A DNA stretch of 64,000 bases from Serripes groenlandicus (GCA_031761405.1 JASEVX010000132.1:372001-436000); one strand, 5' to 3'. Positions 20,675-33,176 are shown, counted from the first letter of the stretch. Program-made: numbers and translations. The notes: generated by a model not told the origin, from the sequence alone.

Positions 20675-20905
20675 TTAACCCTTTCCCTCATATGGCAATT
20701 TTGCAGCAGACGACTTTGAACGTATTTTGTCAAAAACATAGAAAATCTCCATAATTGAATGGATAACCTATGACAAAAAGTGGAAAACATTGTGGTAAAA
20801 GGAGAAATTGCATGTATTGTGCAATTTCTTCTTTTGTCACTATGTTTACAAAAAGCCGTCTGCTGCAGAGGCGTCAGAAAGCGTCTATATGAGGGAAAGG
20901 GTTAA
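20675..20905. mobile_element. TTAA-MITE copy, full length
   Basis: TTAACCCTTTCCCTCATATG and ATATGAGGGAAAGGGTTAA ends with CTGCAGCAGACGACTTTG and GCCGTCTGCTGCAG arms. Confidence 0.92.
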
Positions 20906-20994
20906 TACAAAACTAACTAAATTGCATTGATGACATGCATTGGTGAAGATCTGTTTGTATATCCCAACTATAATATTCAAATGTTTGGATTTTT

Positions 20995-21847
20995 AGCTCG
21001 CCTATTCGAAGAAATAGGGGAGCTTATGTTATCACCCCGGCGTCCGCGTCCGCGTTGGCGTTGGCGTCGGCGTCCGCGTTGCCAGCTTGGTCAAACCTTT
21101 GCGTGCAAGGCCTTTTCTCAGACACTGTGTATGCTGTTGCTTTGAAACTTCACACACTTATTCAGGATCATTAGGGGACCTTGTATGTCAAGTCCCATAA
21201 CTCTGGAATGGATTTTGACTGAATTGTGCCCCTTTTTGGACTTAGAAATTTGGTCAAACCTTTGCGTGCAAGGCCTTTTCTCAGACACTGTGTATGCTGT
21301 TGCTTTCAAACTTCACACACTTATTCAGGGTCATTAGGGGACCTTGTATGTCAAGTCCCATATCTCTGGAATGGATTTTGACTGAATTGTGCCCCTTTTT
21401 CGACTTAGAATTTTGGTCAAACCTTTGCGTGCAAAGCCTTTTCTCAGACACTGTGTATGCTGTTGCTTTGAAACTTCACACACTTATTCAGGATCATTAG
21501 GGGACCTTGTATGGCGTTGGTATCAGCGTTGCCAGGTTAAGATTTGCATGCAAGTATTTAAAATTTGTGATATCTTAATAAATAATAGTGTGTGGTTTTA
21601 TCTGATACTGATACTGTAAGTCTTCGGTATTATGTTCACTATTGGCATACATCGTATATTAACCAATTTACAGATTTAAAAGGCCTGTATGGACTTGGTT
21701 AACATTTGCATGGAAGTATTGAAAAGGTGTTTTATCTTGCAATAGGTGATACTGTGTGACTTTACCTAATGCTATAACTGTTCTGAAGTAGGCCCTGATA
21801 GACGATGGCCCTGATAGGCGAGCTATATTGTCCTCCGACAACTCTTG
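20995..21847 (+). mobile_element. HINE-G copy
   Basis: 5' AGCTCGCCTATTCGAAG, a GGCGTC/GGCGTT hexamer tract at 21038-21080 instead of GTCY, and three ~175-bp units with GGTCAAACCTTTGCGTGCAA. The 3' end has ATAGGCGAGCT, a small hairpin TTGTC-CTCC-GACAA and CTTG. Confidence 0.88.
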
Positions 21848-21975
21848 TTATCAGATGTTTTTTGAAGCTGGGAAAGTCCAGGCTAAACAGGATCAACAAT
21901 GATCACCATCAATTCTTTAAGGTTGGTTTTCCAAGAGCATCTCTCATCTACAAATCAAATGTATTTGATACTTAA

Positions 21976-22350
21976 AGTTTGACCTTTTCCTATTTGCAGA
22001 CCCTTTTTGATGCATCTGCAGCAGATGAATTTTGAAAACATTTTGGCAAAAGGGCAAATAAGCAATTTATCCTTATTGCCACAATGTTTTCAATCCTACT
22101 TACTTTTTGTGTCACCCTGCATAGCATGGTAGGCACTTGGGGATTACTTTTTTTTTGTCCGGCGTCTGTCCGTCCGTGCGTCTGTCTGTCTGTCTGTCTG
22201 TCCGTCACACTTTTTCGTCACACTTTGAATGAGCAGGTGCAGGTGACACACTGCTCCGCGGAGCACTCCATTCTAGTTTCTATAAACATGTTTCATACTT
22301 TTGCATAGATGTTTTTAAAGTCATCCGCAGCAGATTTATTGTATGGGATA
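21976..22350. mobile_element. TTAA-MITE copy split by HINE-I
   Basis: Degenerate left end near 21976, GCATCTGCAGCAGATG, core hairpin, HINE-I insertion, then GCAGCAGATTTATTGTATGGG. Confidence 0.65.
22109..22276 (+). mobile_element. HINE-I copy, minimal (168 bp)
   Basis: 5' GTGTCACCCTGCATAGC, a GTCY tract (22165-22205) and no tandem core. 3' GCAGGTGACAC (inverted copy of the 5' end), hairpin GCTCCGCGGAGC, CTAG. Confidence 0.85.
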
Positions 22351-22637
22351 TAGCGTGAAACCAGCGGATGATATCAAGACAATGAAATATCTGCGGAGTC
22401 ATATGACTAAATATGAGTGAGAGACGGGTTCAAGCCTGCTCCGAGAAAGTAGCTACTAAAATTAATTTCATCATCTCAAAGAAGCTCATATTCCAGCTCA
22501 GGAAAATTCTAGTTCAAAAGGTAATCTCTAATATGTAATAAACTCTCTCCTCCTTACAGAATACTTTTGAATATATTGTTGCAAAAGCAAAAATAGCCTT
22601 AGTGAGAACACTTTCAACACTTCAATATGTATGCTTT
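22351..22637. other. Intron sequence without recognised features
   Basis: No convincing exon and no complete repeat. GGAAAATTCTAGTT at 22501 may be the 3' end of a degraded HINE. Confidence 0.4.
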
Positions 22638-22860
22638 TTAACCCATTCCCACATGCAACAACTCTGCAGCAGACGACTTTGAAAACACACCCTAATTTTT
22701 TTGGAAACTCTCTTTCAATGAAAGTACAATAATTGAATAGAGTTGAAAACATGGTGACAAAAGGAGAAATTGCTTGTTTTTAGCAATTTCTCCTTTTGTT
22801 GCCATGTTTTAAAAAAGCTGCAGAGGCGTCAAAAAGTGTCTATATGAGGGAAAGGGTTAA
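22638..22860. mobile_element. TTAA-MITE copy, full length
   Basis: TTAACCCATTCCCACATGC and ATATGAGGGAAAGGGTTAA ends. Confidence 0.9.
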
Positions 22861-23025
22861 TATTTTGCAGAGTTGTTTTCCAAACCGTTGGCTGTAGATG
22901 TGTGGTACGTGGAACAAGGTAAAACCATCCAGTCCACTACCAGTTTCATGTAAGGGTCTGAAGCTATTCACACAACCAATATATCTGTTGTTTATGGTAA
23001 AATGGGTTACACTTCTAGCATTTTT

Positions 23026-24169
23026 AGCTCTACTGAAGAGCTTATGCCGTGGTGTGGTGTCCGTCGTCCGTCCGTGCGGCCATAAACAATTGCTTGTTAA
23101 CGCGATACAGTCTTCAGTTTTGATTGAATCTCAATCAAACTTATGCAGTAGTTAGATATCCATGAGAGCTCGGTTCCTTTCGCAAACCAGCCAGATCTGC
23201 CTATGCAAGACTGGATTATGGCCCTTTAAATTGTCAAAATTGCTATAATAGAGCTTGTGAACACAATAGAGGCTCCATTTACTATCTGATCTTCACTAAA
23301 CTTACACAGTAGTTAGGTATCCATGAGAGCTTGGTTCCCTTTGCAAACCAGCCAGATCTGCCCATGCAAGACAGTATTATGGCCCTTGAAATTGTCAGAA
23401 TTTCTATAATAGAGCTTGTGAACGCGATAAAGTCTTTAGTTTTGATTGTATCTCAATCAAAATTATACAGTAATTAGATATCCATGAGAGCTTGATTCTT
23501 TTCGCAAACCAGCCAGATCCGCCCATGCAAGACTGGATTATGGCCCTTGAAATTGTCAAAATTGCTATAATTGAGCTTGTAAACACAATAGAGGCTCTAT
23601 TTACTAACTAATCTTCACAAAACTCAAATAGGAGTTAAATATTGATGAGAGCTCGGTTCCTAACGAAAACAAGCCAGATGTGCATTGCATGACAGAATTA
23701 TGGCCCTTGAAATTGTTAAAATTGCTATAATACAGCTTGTGAATACAATAGAGCCTCCATTTACTATTCTTCACCAAACTTAGATAGTAGTTAAATATTG
23801 ATGACAGCTCGGTTCCTTTTGCAAATTAGCCAGATCCGCCCATGCAAGACTGGATTATGGCCCTTGAAATTGTCAAAATTGCTATAATAGAGTTTGTGAA
23901 CTCAATAGAGCCTCCATTTACTATTCGATCTTCACTAAACTTAAATAGTAGTTAAATATTGATGAGAGCTCGGTTCCTTTCGCAAACCAGCCAGATCCGC
24001 CCATGCATGACTGGATTATGGCCCTTGAAATTATCAAAATTGCTATAATACAGCTTGTGAACACAAAAGAGCCTCCATTTACTATCCGATCTTCACCATA
24101 CATACATGCTCTGGATTGAAAATGACCAAGAACCTTACCAGTAGAGCATAGGCCCTCATGGGCCTCTTG
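23026..24169 (+). mobile_element. HINE-C copy 2
   Basis: 5' AGCTCTACTGAAGAGC; about six ~180-bp units; 3' CCAGTAGAGC, hairpin AGGCCC-TCAT-GGGCCT, CTTG. Confidence 0.92.
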
Positions 24170-24828
24170 TTTATAAATTTGGGGAGTAATACCATAAACT
24201 ATAGAAATAATTGTTTGATTTTATGATTACGACAGAAAGAATGATAACTTATGATTCAAGAGAGGTTGGCTTTCTAACATTTTATTTACAAGAGATGAGT
24301 CAATATCATTTTAATAATGGGAGAATTTAAAACATAGTTAGAAATGGAAAAAAAATTCATTACTTGCAATTTCTCTTTCTCACAATGTTTTCAAAAGTCA
24401 TTTACCTCAGCTATTGAAGTAGGCTATATATATACACTAGCAAAATTCTGGTTTGCTGTATTTCTTTCCTGTGAGTTACAATAGTTATTGTGACTTACTT
24501 CATTTGTCTTTCACAAATGGTCTTTAAACTAATTTATATTACATTGACTACGAAGCAAGCTTTCAGCTAATATTAATCACGCTCGATGTTCGTTTCCTGG
24601 AGACTTACTCGCGCCCTTTGTGTGGTAAATTCCCAAAGTCAGAACCCGCTGAACACATGGCTAGTACCCGGGACATTTGGTACAAGAGGCCGACGCTCTA
24701 CTTCTGCACCACTGTCTTCCACAAATGGACTTTAAGTGCATGTGGGACGATAAACCATTGCATTCAAAGAATGTCTTGTTGATGATTGCTGTGCAGAGTC
24801 AGGAAACACATTGTGACATAGTTAATTT
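24170..24828. other. Intron sequence with a minus-strand SINE
   Basis: 24590-24725 read on the minus strand gives a tRNA-like head (GTGGTGCAGAAGTAGAGCG, then a CCGGGTACTAG region). A related plus-strand copy lies at 59250-59375. The rest shows nothing I can name. Confidence 0.5.
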
Positions 24829-25018
24829 CATCCTTTCCCACTTGTAGATGCATTTTGATGCATATGCAGCAGACTACTTTTGTAGCAGAAGAAGAGAAAT
24901 TGCTCAAAATGACATTTATATGATACTTATACTTTCATTTATAGAGATTTTCCATGTTTTTGCATTGATGTTTTCAAAGTCGTCTGCTGCAGATTTGATG
25001 TATGTTTGAAAAGGTTAA
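24829..25018. mobile_element. TTAA-MITE copy
   Basis: Left CCTTTCCCACTTGTAGATGC, right GTCGTCTGCTGCAG and AAAAGGTTAA. The left TTAA is degenerate. Confidence 0.8.
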
Positions 25019-25105
25019 CTAGTCGCTGTGATATATCTAAAATATTGTGGACAAGGGGCATTAAAATTCCAATCCGATCTTCATTGACTGTGGTTTAACT
25101 TTCAG

Positions 25106-25242
25106 GTAGAGACAGATCACCAGCACAAGGTCAACAAGTCGAAGTATGCAAAAGATGAGATATTGCGGGTACCGATAGCCCTGGCCATGGTTAAACTCCT
25201 CCAGTTTTTACCTAAAGGAGCCCTGGCAAGGTTCCTCCCAGG
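25106..25242 (+). CDS. UTP20: UTP20-like exon 4
   Basis: Acceptor TTAACTTTCAG, donor GTAATA. Starts at a codon boundary (VETDHQHKV), then DEILRVPIALAMVKLLQFLP, matching the UTP20 segment where human has a similar R-VPLA-AMVKL stretch. Ends after two codon bases, in phase with exon 5. In human this block lies about 600 residues after the block in exon 3, so intervening exons are missing here. Confidence 0.88.
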
Positions 25243-25523
25243 GTAATAATGGATTACAACTCTATAGTGCTTAACATGTTACAAATCAAAAACAGACAGC
25301 TCTGAATGCATCTTTGCACAATATGGAACAACTATTTAAAATTCAAGAATAATTATTGAATAGTTTAAATTCTTTTAACAAAAAGAGCCATTGCTCTTCT
25401 AGAGCAATTTCGCCTTTTGCCACAACATTTTTAAAAGTTGCCTGGTCCAGAAGAATCATATACTTCTGGAACTGGGATAAATCTGAGTTGCACATTTTGA
25501 AGTATTTTTAATTTGGAATGTCT

Positions 25524-25708
25524 ATAACCCTTTCTAACATACAGACGCTATTTCTGACACCTTTGCAGCAGACAAATTTTGAAAACATTGTGGCAAATGG
25601 AGAAATTGCAAATTAAGAAATTTCTCCATTTGCCACAATATTTTCATCTTTATTCAATAATTATGTCTCCCCCTGTATACAGGGGAGATATATTGTTTTT
25701 GTCCTTGA

Positions 25709-25763
<55 letters not shown>

Positions 25764-28141
25764 TCGTCCCCAAAATCTTGTCCGATCCATATCTCCCAGA
25801 CGGCTTGAAGGATTTTCATGAAACTTGGGTCACATGTTCACCTCATCAAGGCGACGTGCAGAACCCGCGTCTCGACAATATAGGGTCAAGGTCACGCTTG
25901 AAGGTCAAAGGTTTGAGGCTTTATTTCATGTCCGCTCCATATCTCCCAGACGGCTTGAAGGATTTTCATGAAACTTGGGTCACATGTTCACCTCATCAAG
26001 GCGACGTGCAGAACCCGCGTCTCGACAATATAGGGTCAAGGTCACGCTTGAAGGTCAAAGGTTTGAGGCTTTATTTCGTGTCCGCTCCATATCTCCGAGA
26101 CGGCTTGAAGGATTTTCATGAAACTTAGGTCACATGTTTACCTCATCAAGGCGACGTGCAGAACCTGCGTCTCGACAATATAGGGTCAAGGTCACGCTTG
26201 AAGGTCAAAGGTTTGAGGCTTTATTTCGTGTCCGCTCCATATCTCCGAGACGGCTTGAAGGATTTTCATGAAACTTGGGTCACATGTTCACCTCATCAAG
26301 GCGACGTGCAGAACCCGCGTCTTGACAATATAGGGTCAATGTCAAGGTCACGCTTGAAGGTCAAAGGTTTGAGGCTTTATTTCGTGTCCGCTCCATATCT
26401 CCCAGACCGTTTGAAGGATTTTCATGAAACTTGGGTCACATGTTCACCTCATCAAGGTGACGTGCAGAACTTGCGTCTCGACAATATAGGGTCAATGTCA
26501 AGGTCACGCTTGAAGGTCAAAGGTTTGAGGCTTTATTATGTGTCCGCTCCATATCTCCCAGACGGCTTGAAGGATTTTAATGAAACTTGGGTCACATGTT
26601 CACCTCATCAAGGCGACGTGCAGAACCCGTGTCTCGACAATATAGGGCCAAGGTCAAGGTCACGCTTGAAGGTCAAAGGTTTGAGGCTTTATTTCGTGTC
26701 CGCTCCATATCTCCAAGACGGCTTGAAAGATTTTCATGAAACTTGGGTCACATGTTCACCTCATCAAGGCGACGTGCATAACCCGCGTCTCGACCATACC
26801 GGGTCAAGGTCAAGGTCACGTTTGAAGGTCAAAGGTGTGAGGCTTTATTTTGTGTCAACTCCATATCTCCAAGACGGTTTGAAGTATTTTCATGAAACTT
26901 GGGTCAGATGTTCACCTCATCAAGGCGACGTGCAGAACTTGCGTCTCGACCATACTGGGTCAAGGTCACGCTTGAAGGTCAAAGGTTTGAGGCTTTATTT
27001 TGTGTCCACTCCATATCTCCTTAAAGGATTTTCATGATACGTGGGTCACATGTTCACCTCATCAAGGCGACGTGCAGAACCCGTGTCTCGACCATACCGG
27101 TTCAAGGTCAAGGTCACACTTGAAGGTCAAAGGTTTTAGGCTTTATTTCGTGTCCACTCAATATCTCCAAGACGGCTTGAAGGATTTTCATGAAACTTGG
27201 GTCAGATGTTCACCTCGTCAAGGCTACGTGCAGAACCCGCGTCTCGACCATACTGGGTCAAGGTCAAGGTCACGCTTGAAGGTCAAATGTTTGAGGTTTT
27301 ATTTTGTGTCCGCTCCATATCTCCTTAAATGATTTTCATGAAACTTGGGTCACATGTTCACCTCATCAAGGCGACGTGCAGAACCCGCGTCTCCACCATA
27401 CCGGTTAAAGGTCAAGGTCACGCTTGAAGGTCAAAGGTTTTAGGCTTTATTTCGTGTCCAGTCAATATCTCCAAGACGGCTTGAAGGATTTTCATGAAAA
27501 TTTGGTCACATGTTCACCTCATCAAGGCGACGTGCAGAACCCGCGTCTCGAACATACTGGGTCAAGGTCAAGGTCACGCTTGAAGGTCAAAGGTTTGAGG
27601 CTTTATTTTGTGCCGCTCCATATCTCCAAAACAGCTTAAAGAATTTTCATAAAACTTGGGTCACATGTTCACCTCATCAAGGCGACGTGCAGAACCCGCG
27701 TCTCGACCGGTTCAAGGTCAAGGTCACGCTTGAAGCTCAAAGGTTTTAGGCTTTATTTCCTGTCCACTCAATATCTTCAAGACGGCTTGCTTATGTTTAG
27801 CAACAGTTGTTAACTGTTTTGAAGAATACTTCAGTCTTGAATGTTACAGCTGCAGTAAAAATATGTGTTTCTGTAAACCATTTGAAATCATGTCCACTTT
27901 GTACCAGGTCAAGACAAAACATTAGTAATTAAAAATTGAGTACTGTCCAACTTGGTCAAATTTTTGTTTGTCTGCTTTATAGGTTGGAATGTTTTGAGAG
28001 ATTTTGACAGATATTTGAGGGGGAGACATATGTTTTTGTCAAAACAATTCTAGTTATACTTTCATTTATAAATTTTTATGATTTTGATCAAATGTTTAAC
28101 AATCATCTGCTGCAGATTTGTTGTATGTGGGAAAGGGTGAA
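25524..28141. mobile_element. TTAA-MITE copy split by HINE-F
   Basis: Left part 25524-25662 (CCCTTTCTAACATACAGACG), right part 28054-28141 (ATCTGCTGCAGATTTG, GGGAAAGGGTGAA). The 25243-25523 stretch before it shows no feature beyond a weak core-like hairpin. Confidence 0.85.
25663..28053 (+). mobile_element. HINE-F copy 1 with 150/156-bp core
   Basis: 5' ATGTCTCCCCCTGTATAC forming a hairpin with GTATACAGGGGAGA, then a GTCT microsatellite (25708-25763). About 13 units of 150 or 156 bp follow. A unique ~240-bp 3' part ends GAGGGGGAGACAT, hairpin TGTTTT-TGTC-AAAACA, CTAG. The units lack stops in one frame, giving an 882-nt open frame at 26156-27037 and others, which I read as a by-product of the unit length. 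Nearly identical to 42570-44947. Confidence 0.92.
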
Positions 28142-28205
28142 TTGGTAGAAATCACAATAATAACTAATAAAGAAAAGAAGAAACTGTTTGATTTATATGT
28201 TTACC

Positions 28206-28444
28206 TTAAACCCTTTCAGACATTTAGACAGTTTCTGGCGCCTTTGAAGCAGACAACTCTTGAAATCATTGTGGCAAATGGAGAAATTGATCTTATGTTC
28301 TTAATGAGCAATGCCTCCCTTTGCCACATTGATTTCAAATCTAATTAATAATTAGACTTTCATTTATAGAGACTTTCTATATTTTGATGACTGCAAAGTC
28401 ATCTGCAACTGCAGCAGAAGCTGTTGTATTTGGGAACAGGTTAA
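28206..28444. mobile_element. TTAA-MITE copy, full length, diverged
   Basis: TTAAACCCTTTCAGACATT and GGGAACAGGTTAA ends. Confidence 0.85.
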
Positions 28445-28479
28445 TGGTAGATCTGGTAGATCTAGCAGAATCAAAGCCT

Positions 28480-28710
28480 TTAACCCTTTCCCTCATACAA
28501 CAATTCTGCAGCAGACGACCTTTTAACATATTTTGTCAAACAATAGAAAATCTCTATGATTGAATGGATAACCTATGACTAAAAGCGGAAAATATTGTGG
28601 CAAAAGGAGAAATTGCTTGTTTTGAGCAATTTCTTCTTTTGGCACTATGTTTTCAAAAAGCCATCTACTGCAGAGGCGCCAGAAAGCGTCTATATGAGGG
28701 AAAGGGTTAA
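28480..28710. mobile_element. TTAA-MITE copy, full length
   Basis: TTAACCCTTTCCCTCATACA and ATATGAGGGAAAGGGTTAA ends, little diverged. Confidence 0.92.
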
Positions 28711-28931
28711 GGGTACTGCCATTATCTGGTTACCTTAAATCAGAATGGTACCTTATCTACTTTAAAAACATCTGAAGAAAGATTTCACTTTTCGCATTGT
28801 TAAGTATCTGCAGCAGAAAGCATTGGAAAACATTTTAACAAAAGGAAAAATTGTTGAAAATGAAATATAACAATGTTTAAGAATTTACTTCTTATTTTCT
28901 ATTGGGCATTTACATTTATTCTCTTTTTCAG

Positions 28932-29121
28932 AGTTTTATTGAAAGTGTGTAATTTTTTGAGATCCAAGTCAATCGACATTCGTATCACAGCTCGTGATAC
29001 TCTCATCAAAATACAGAAATCCCTCGGAACTCGTTACTTTCCGTTCTTGTTGTCGGAGCTCCGTGGCACTTTGCAACATGGATACCAGCGTCACATTCTG
29101 TGTTATACGATACATATTTAG
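28932..29121 (+). CDS. UTP20: UTP20-like exon 5, with in-frame TAG
   Basis: Acceptor TTCTCTTTTTCAG. One base completes the codon from exon 4, then VLLKVCNFLRSKSIDIR, ARDTLIKI, YFPFLLSELRGTLQHGYQ and HILCYTIHI, the conserved UTP20 block before the L-L-x-G-L segment. The frame hits TAG at 29119-29121 with no good donor before it. The next ~25 expected residues are not found before exon 6, so the 3' part of this exon or a small exon is missing or mutated. The right boundary is the stop, not a splice site. Confidence 0.8.
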
Positions 29122-29519
29122 ATTGTCTGTTTTTCAAAGAAAAAAAGTTGTTGTATTTGGATACCCTTGGCTTGTCGTAACAAAACTTTAACCTTACCTC
29201 ATAACTCAAAAAATGTTCAACATTTACAAATAAAACTTGGTTCGAATGTTCCTAGGAACAATACGCATGTCTATACCAAGTCACATAACTCGGGGCTTTA
29301 ATAATTTTTCAGTAATGCACCTTTTTCGACTTGTGTTTGCATGGTGAGTGATTACAAGTGATTGTGGAGATTGCTTATGTTAAAACCTGTGAACCCACCT
29401 GAAAATATTCAAAGCTCAGTAGCAAGCCTCACCTTCGAAATATCAGGGCAATACATGCCTGGAACTTTAATCCACTACATGATATGGTACCTTTTGACAC
29501 TTTCAAATAGACTATTTTT
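29122..29519. other. Intron sequence without recognised features
   Basis: AT-rich; no exon or named repeat found. Confidence 0.4.
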
Positions 29520-29863
29520 AGCTCACCTGAGCTTATTGTGATGGCCTTTTGTCCGGCGTCCGTTGTGCGTTGTCCGTCAACTTTTTCTCCTCAGTAACCA
29601 GTGGGTCAATTGGGATAAAACTTCACAGGAAGCATCCTCACTATGACCTCACCAGGTTTCCATGGCAACGAAATGAAAAAAAAGATTTTGAATTAATTTT
29701 GTAGAAATGTTCCTTGGGTGACCCTCTATCAGATTCCTTCAAGCCATATTGATTGTTCGAAAAACATGGCCGCCAGGGGGCGGGGCTATTTTGCCTTATA
29801 TGGATATAGTGTAAACTGAAAAAATCTTCTCCTCTGAAAGAGTCTGGCCGATTATTAATTTTT

Positions 29864-31192
29864 AGCTCACCTATGCACGAAGTGCAAGGTGAGCTATTGT
29901 GATCACATTTTGTCCGGCGTCCGTGCGTCGTCCGTCGTGCGTCATCAACATGTCAGCTTGTTAACACTCTACAGGCTATATTTTGCATCCAATCTTCATG
30001 AAAGTGTATCAGAACATTCATCTCCATCAAATCTTGGACAAGTTCGAAACTGGGCCATATGAGGTCAAAAACGAGGTCACTAGGTCAAATTGAAGCGAAA
30101 TCTTGTTAACACTCTGGAGGCCACATTTTCAACTTGAGCATGTTAAAACTTTATCAGAATGTTTGTCTTGATGATATGTAGGTCAAGTTCCAACATGGGT
30201 CATGTCGGGTCACTAGGTCAAATTGAAGGAAAATGTTGTTAACACTCCAGAAGCCGCAATTTTTGCTTCAGCAGTTTGAAATTCTGTCAGAATGTTTGTC
30301 TTTAAAATATCTAGGTCAAGTTCGAATATGGGTCATGCCGGGTCAAAAACTAGGTCACTAGGCCAAATTGAAGGGAAATCTTGTTAACACTGTAGAATCT
30401 GCATTTTTGCTTCAGCAGCTAGAATGTTTGTCTTAAAGATATCTAGGTAAAGTTCGAATATGGGTCATGCCGGGTCAAAAACTAGGTCACTAGGCCAAAT
30501 TGAAGGGAAATCTTGTTTACACCGTAGAAGCTGTATTTTTGCTTCAGCAGCTTGAAATTTAGTCAGAATGTTGAGCTGAATGATATCTAGGCCAAGTTTG
30601 AATACGGGTCATGTTGGGTCAAAAACTAGGTCACTAGGCCAAATTGAGGGAAAATCTTGTTAACTCTGTAGAAGCTGCATGTTTTGCTACAGCAGCTTGA
30701 AATTTGGTCAGAATGTTTAGCTGAATGATATCTAGGCCAAGTTTGAATACGGGTCATGTTGGGTCAAAAACTAGGTCACTAGGCCAAACTGAAGGAAAAT
30801 CTTGTTAACACTTTGGATGCCGCATTTTTTGCTTAAGCATCTTGAAATTTGGTCAGAATGTTTGTCTAAATGATATCTAGTTCAAGTTCTGAATATGGGT
30901 CATATGGGGGGTCAGAAACAAGGTCAATAAAGGAAAATATTGTTCAAACTCCGGAGGCCACATTTTTACTTTGAGCAAGTTGAAAATTTGTCAGAATGTT
31001 GTTTTGATGATATCTAGTCCATGTTGGAATATGGGTCATATCAGGAAAAATAATTTATATATCACAAGGCCAAATGAAGGAAAATCTTGTTAACACTGGA
31101 GGTTGCATTCAGAATAATTGTCTTGATGTGTTTTGCATAACAGTACATTGTATAATTAAGGTGAGCGATCCAGGGCCATCATGGCCCTCTTG
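29864..31192 (+). mobile_element. HINE-D copy 4, distinct subfamily
   Basis: 5' AGCTCACCTATGCACGAAG, units with GGTCAAAAACTAGGTCACTA, 3' AAGGTGAGCGATCC, hairpin GGGCCATCATGGCCC, CTTG. Nested in copy 3. Confidence 0.9.
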
Positions 31193-31490
31193 TTTATGTA
31201 GAAATGTTCCTTAGGTGACCCTCTATCAGATTCCTTAAAGCAATGTTGATTGGTCGAAAAACATGGCGGGGCTATTTTGCCTTATATGGCTATATTGAAA
31301 ACTTAAAAAATCTTCTCCTGAAAGTGTCAGGCCGATTTTCAAATAATTTTGTAGAAATGTTCCTTAGGTGACCCTCTATCAGATTCCTTAAAGCCATGTT
31401 GATTAGTCAAAAAACATGGCCGCCACAGGGCGGGGCTATTTTGCCTTATATGGCTTTAGTGAAAACTTCTCCTCCGAAAGTGTTTGGCCG

Positions 31491-32461
31491 TTTTGTCCGT
31501 GCGTCCGTCCGTAAACATTTTCTTGTTAACACGATACAGTCTTCACTTTTGATTGTATCTCAACCAAACTTATACAGTAGTTAGATATCCTTTCCTTTCC
31601 TTTTGAAAACCAGCCAGATCCCCCCATGCATGACTGGATTATGGCCCTTGAAATGGTCAAAATTGCTATAAAAGAGCTTGTTAACGCGATACAGTCTTTT
31701 TTTTATTGTATCTCAATCAAACTTATAAAGTATTTAGATATCCATGAGAGCTCGGTTCCTTTCGAAAACCAGCCACAGATCCACCCATGCATGACTGGAT
31801 TATGGCCCTTGAAATGGTCAAAATTGCTATAAAAGAGCTTGTTAACACAATACAGTCTTCACTTTTGATTGTATCTCAACCAAACTTATACAGTAGTTAG
31901 ATGTCCATGAGAGCTCGGTTCCTTTCGAAAACCAGCCAGATCTGCCCATGCATGACTGGATTATGGCCCTTGAAATGGTCAAAATTGCTATAATACAGCT
32001 TGTTAACACGATACAGTCTCTTTTTTTTATTGTATCTCGATCAAACTTATAAAGTATTTAGATATTCATGAAAGCTTGATTCCTTTCGAAAACAAGCCAG
32101 ATCCGCCTCATGCATGACTGAATTATGGCCCTTGAAATTGTCAAAATTGCTTTAATAGGGCTTGTTAACATGATACAGTCCTTATTTTTTATTGTATCTC
32201 AATCAAACTTTCCATTAGTTAGATATCCATGAGAGTTTGGTTTATTTCTAAAAAACGGCCAGATCTACCCATGCATGGCTGGATTATGGCCCTTGATTTT
32301 GTCAAAATTGCTATAATACAGCTTATGAACACAATAGAGCTTCCATTTACTATCTGATCTTCACCAAACTTAGAGGGTATTTGAATGTTGATGACATATT
32401 GGTTCCTTTTGAAACAAGCCAGATCAATGCCAGTAGAGCATAGGCCCTCATGGGCCTCTTG
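31491..32461 (+). mobile_element. HINE-C copy 3, 5' end lost
   Basis: Begins abruptly at TTTTGTCCGTGCGTCCG without the AGCTCTACTGG end. Body units as in the other HINE-C copies; 3' CCAGTAGAGC, AGGCCC-TCAT-GGGCCT, CTTG. Inserted into HINE-D copy 3 after GTGTTTGGCCG. Confidence 0.85.
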
Positions 32462-32626
32462 TTCAAATAATTTTGTAGAAATATTGCTAGGGTGACCCTC
32501 TATCAGATTCCTTCAAGCCATGTTGATTGGTCAAAAACTATGACCGCCAGGGGGCAGGGCTTATATGTCTCAAGTGGAAAAAGAAATCAGGTGAGTGATC
32601 CAGGGCCATCATGGATGGCCCTCTTG

Positions 32627-33008
32627 TTTTTAAAAAAAGGTAGAGAAAGGATCACGAGAAAAGGAGAAATTGTTCATATTGAAAAAAAATTCTTCTTTTC
32701 TTACAATATTTCTAAATTTATCTGCTGCCAAGGAATGAAATGTCATCTGAATCAAGGAAAGCGTTAAAAATAAAAAAAATGGATGATGTGAGTTTATCCC
32801 TTTCCCACTTGCAGATGCATTTTTACTCATCATAATGAGCAATTTCTTCTTTTACCACAATGTTTACCAACTCTATCATATAATTATGAAATAATTCAAA
32901 TAGAATTTCAATATCTTTGTAAACATGTATTTCAATGCCAAATGCATAAGATTTATTGTGTTTGAGAAACTTTAAGTTTCACATTAATCACACGTATGTT
33001 TACTGCAG
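32627..33008. other. Intron with degenerate TTAA-MITE pieces
   Basis: 32640-32770 and 32795-32900 keep the core hairpin motif (GAGCAATTTCTTCTTTTACC). No exon is visible, although one is expected here between exons 5 and 6. Confidence 0.5.
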
Positions 33009-33176
33009 GTCCTCAATGAAGAAATATTTGGAGAGATGTCGGACGAAAAAGAAGTGAAAGGAATCAATTTCAAACTTTTGGAAGCCAAGTCCAGTAAAAG
33101 TTTTGACTCCTATAAACTAATAGCATCCCACATTACCAAACAGGCCCTGATGAACCTCATTCAACCTTTGAAACTG
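33009..33176 (+). CDS. UTP20: UTP20-like exon 6
   Basis: Acceptor TTTACTGCAG, donor GTAATA. 56 codons in phase 0: NEEIFGEMSDEKEVKG, LLEAKSSKSFDSYKLIASHI, LMNLIQPLKL. This matches the UTP20 segment with the E-K-E-V and R-S-K-S-Y-D-S-Y patterns. Confidence 0.88.

Larger units (their letters stand above)
29520..32626 (+). mobile_element. HINE-D copy 3, host of HINE-D 4 and HINE-C 3
   Basis: 5' AGCTCACCTGAGC, body with ATGGCCGCCAGGGGG, 3' CAGGTGAGTGATCC, hairpin with a duplicated ATGG, and CTTG at 32623-32626. Interrupted at 29864-31192 and 31491-32461; the body resumes each time. Confidence 0.88.

Noticed and set aside
22871..22918. Possible 48-nt exon between TTTTGCAG and GTAAAA
   Set aside because: Two frames are open, but neither gives clear UTP20 similarity; chance is enough to explain it.
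25778..27749. Long open frames translated from HINE-F units
   Set aside because: They are frames of a 150/156-bp non-coding tandem unit, recur identically in the second copy, and have no start context or domain.
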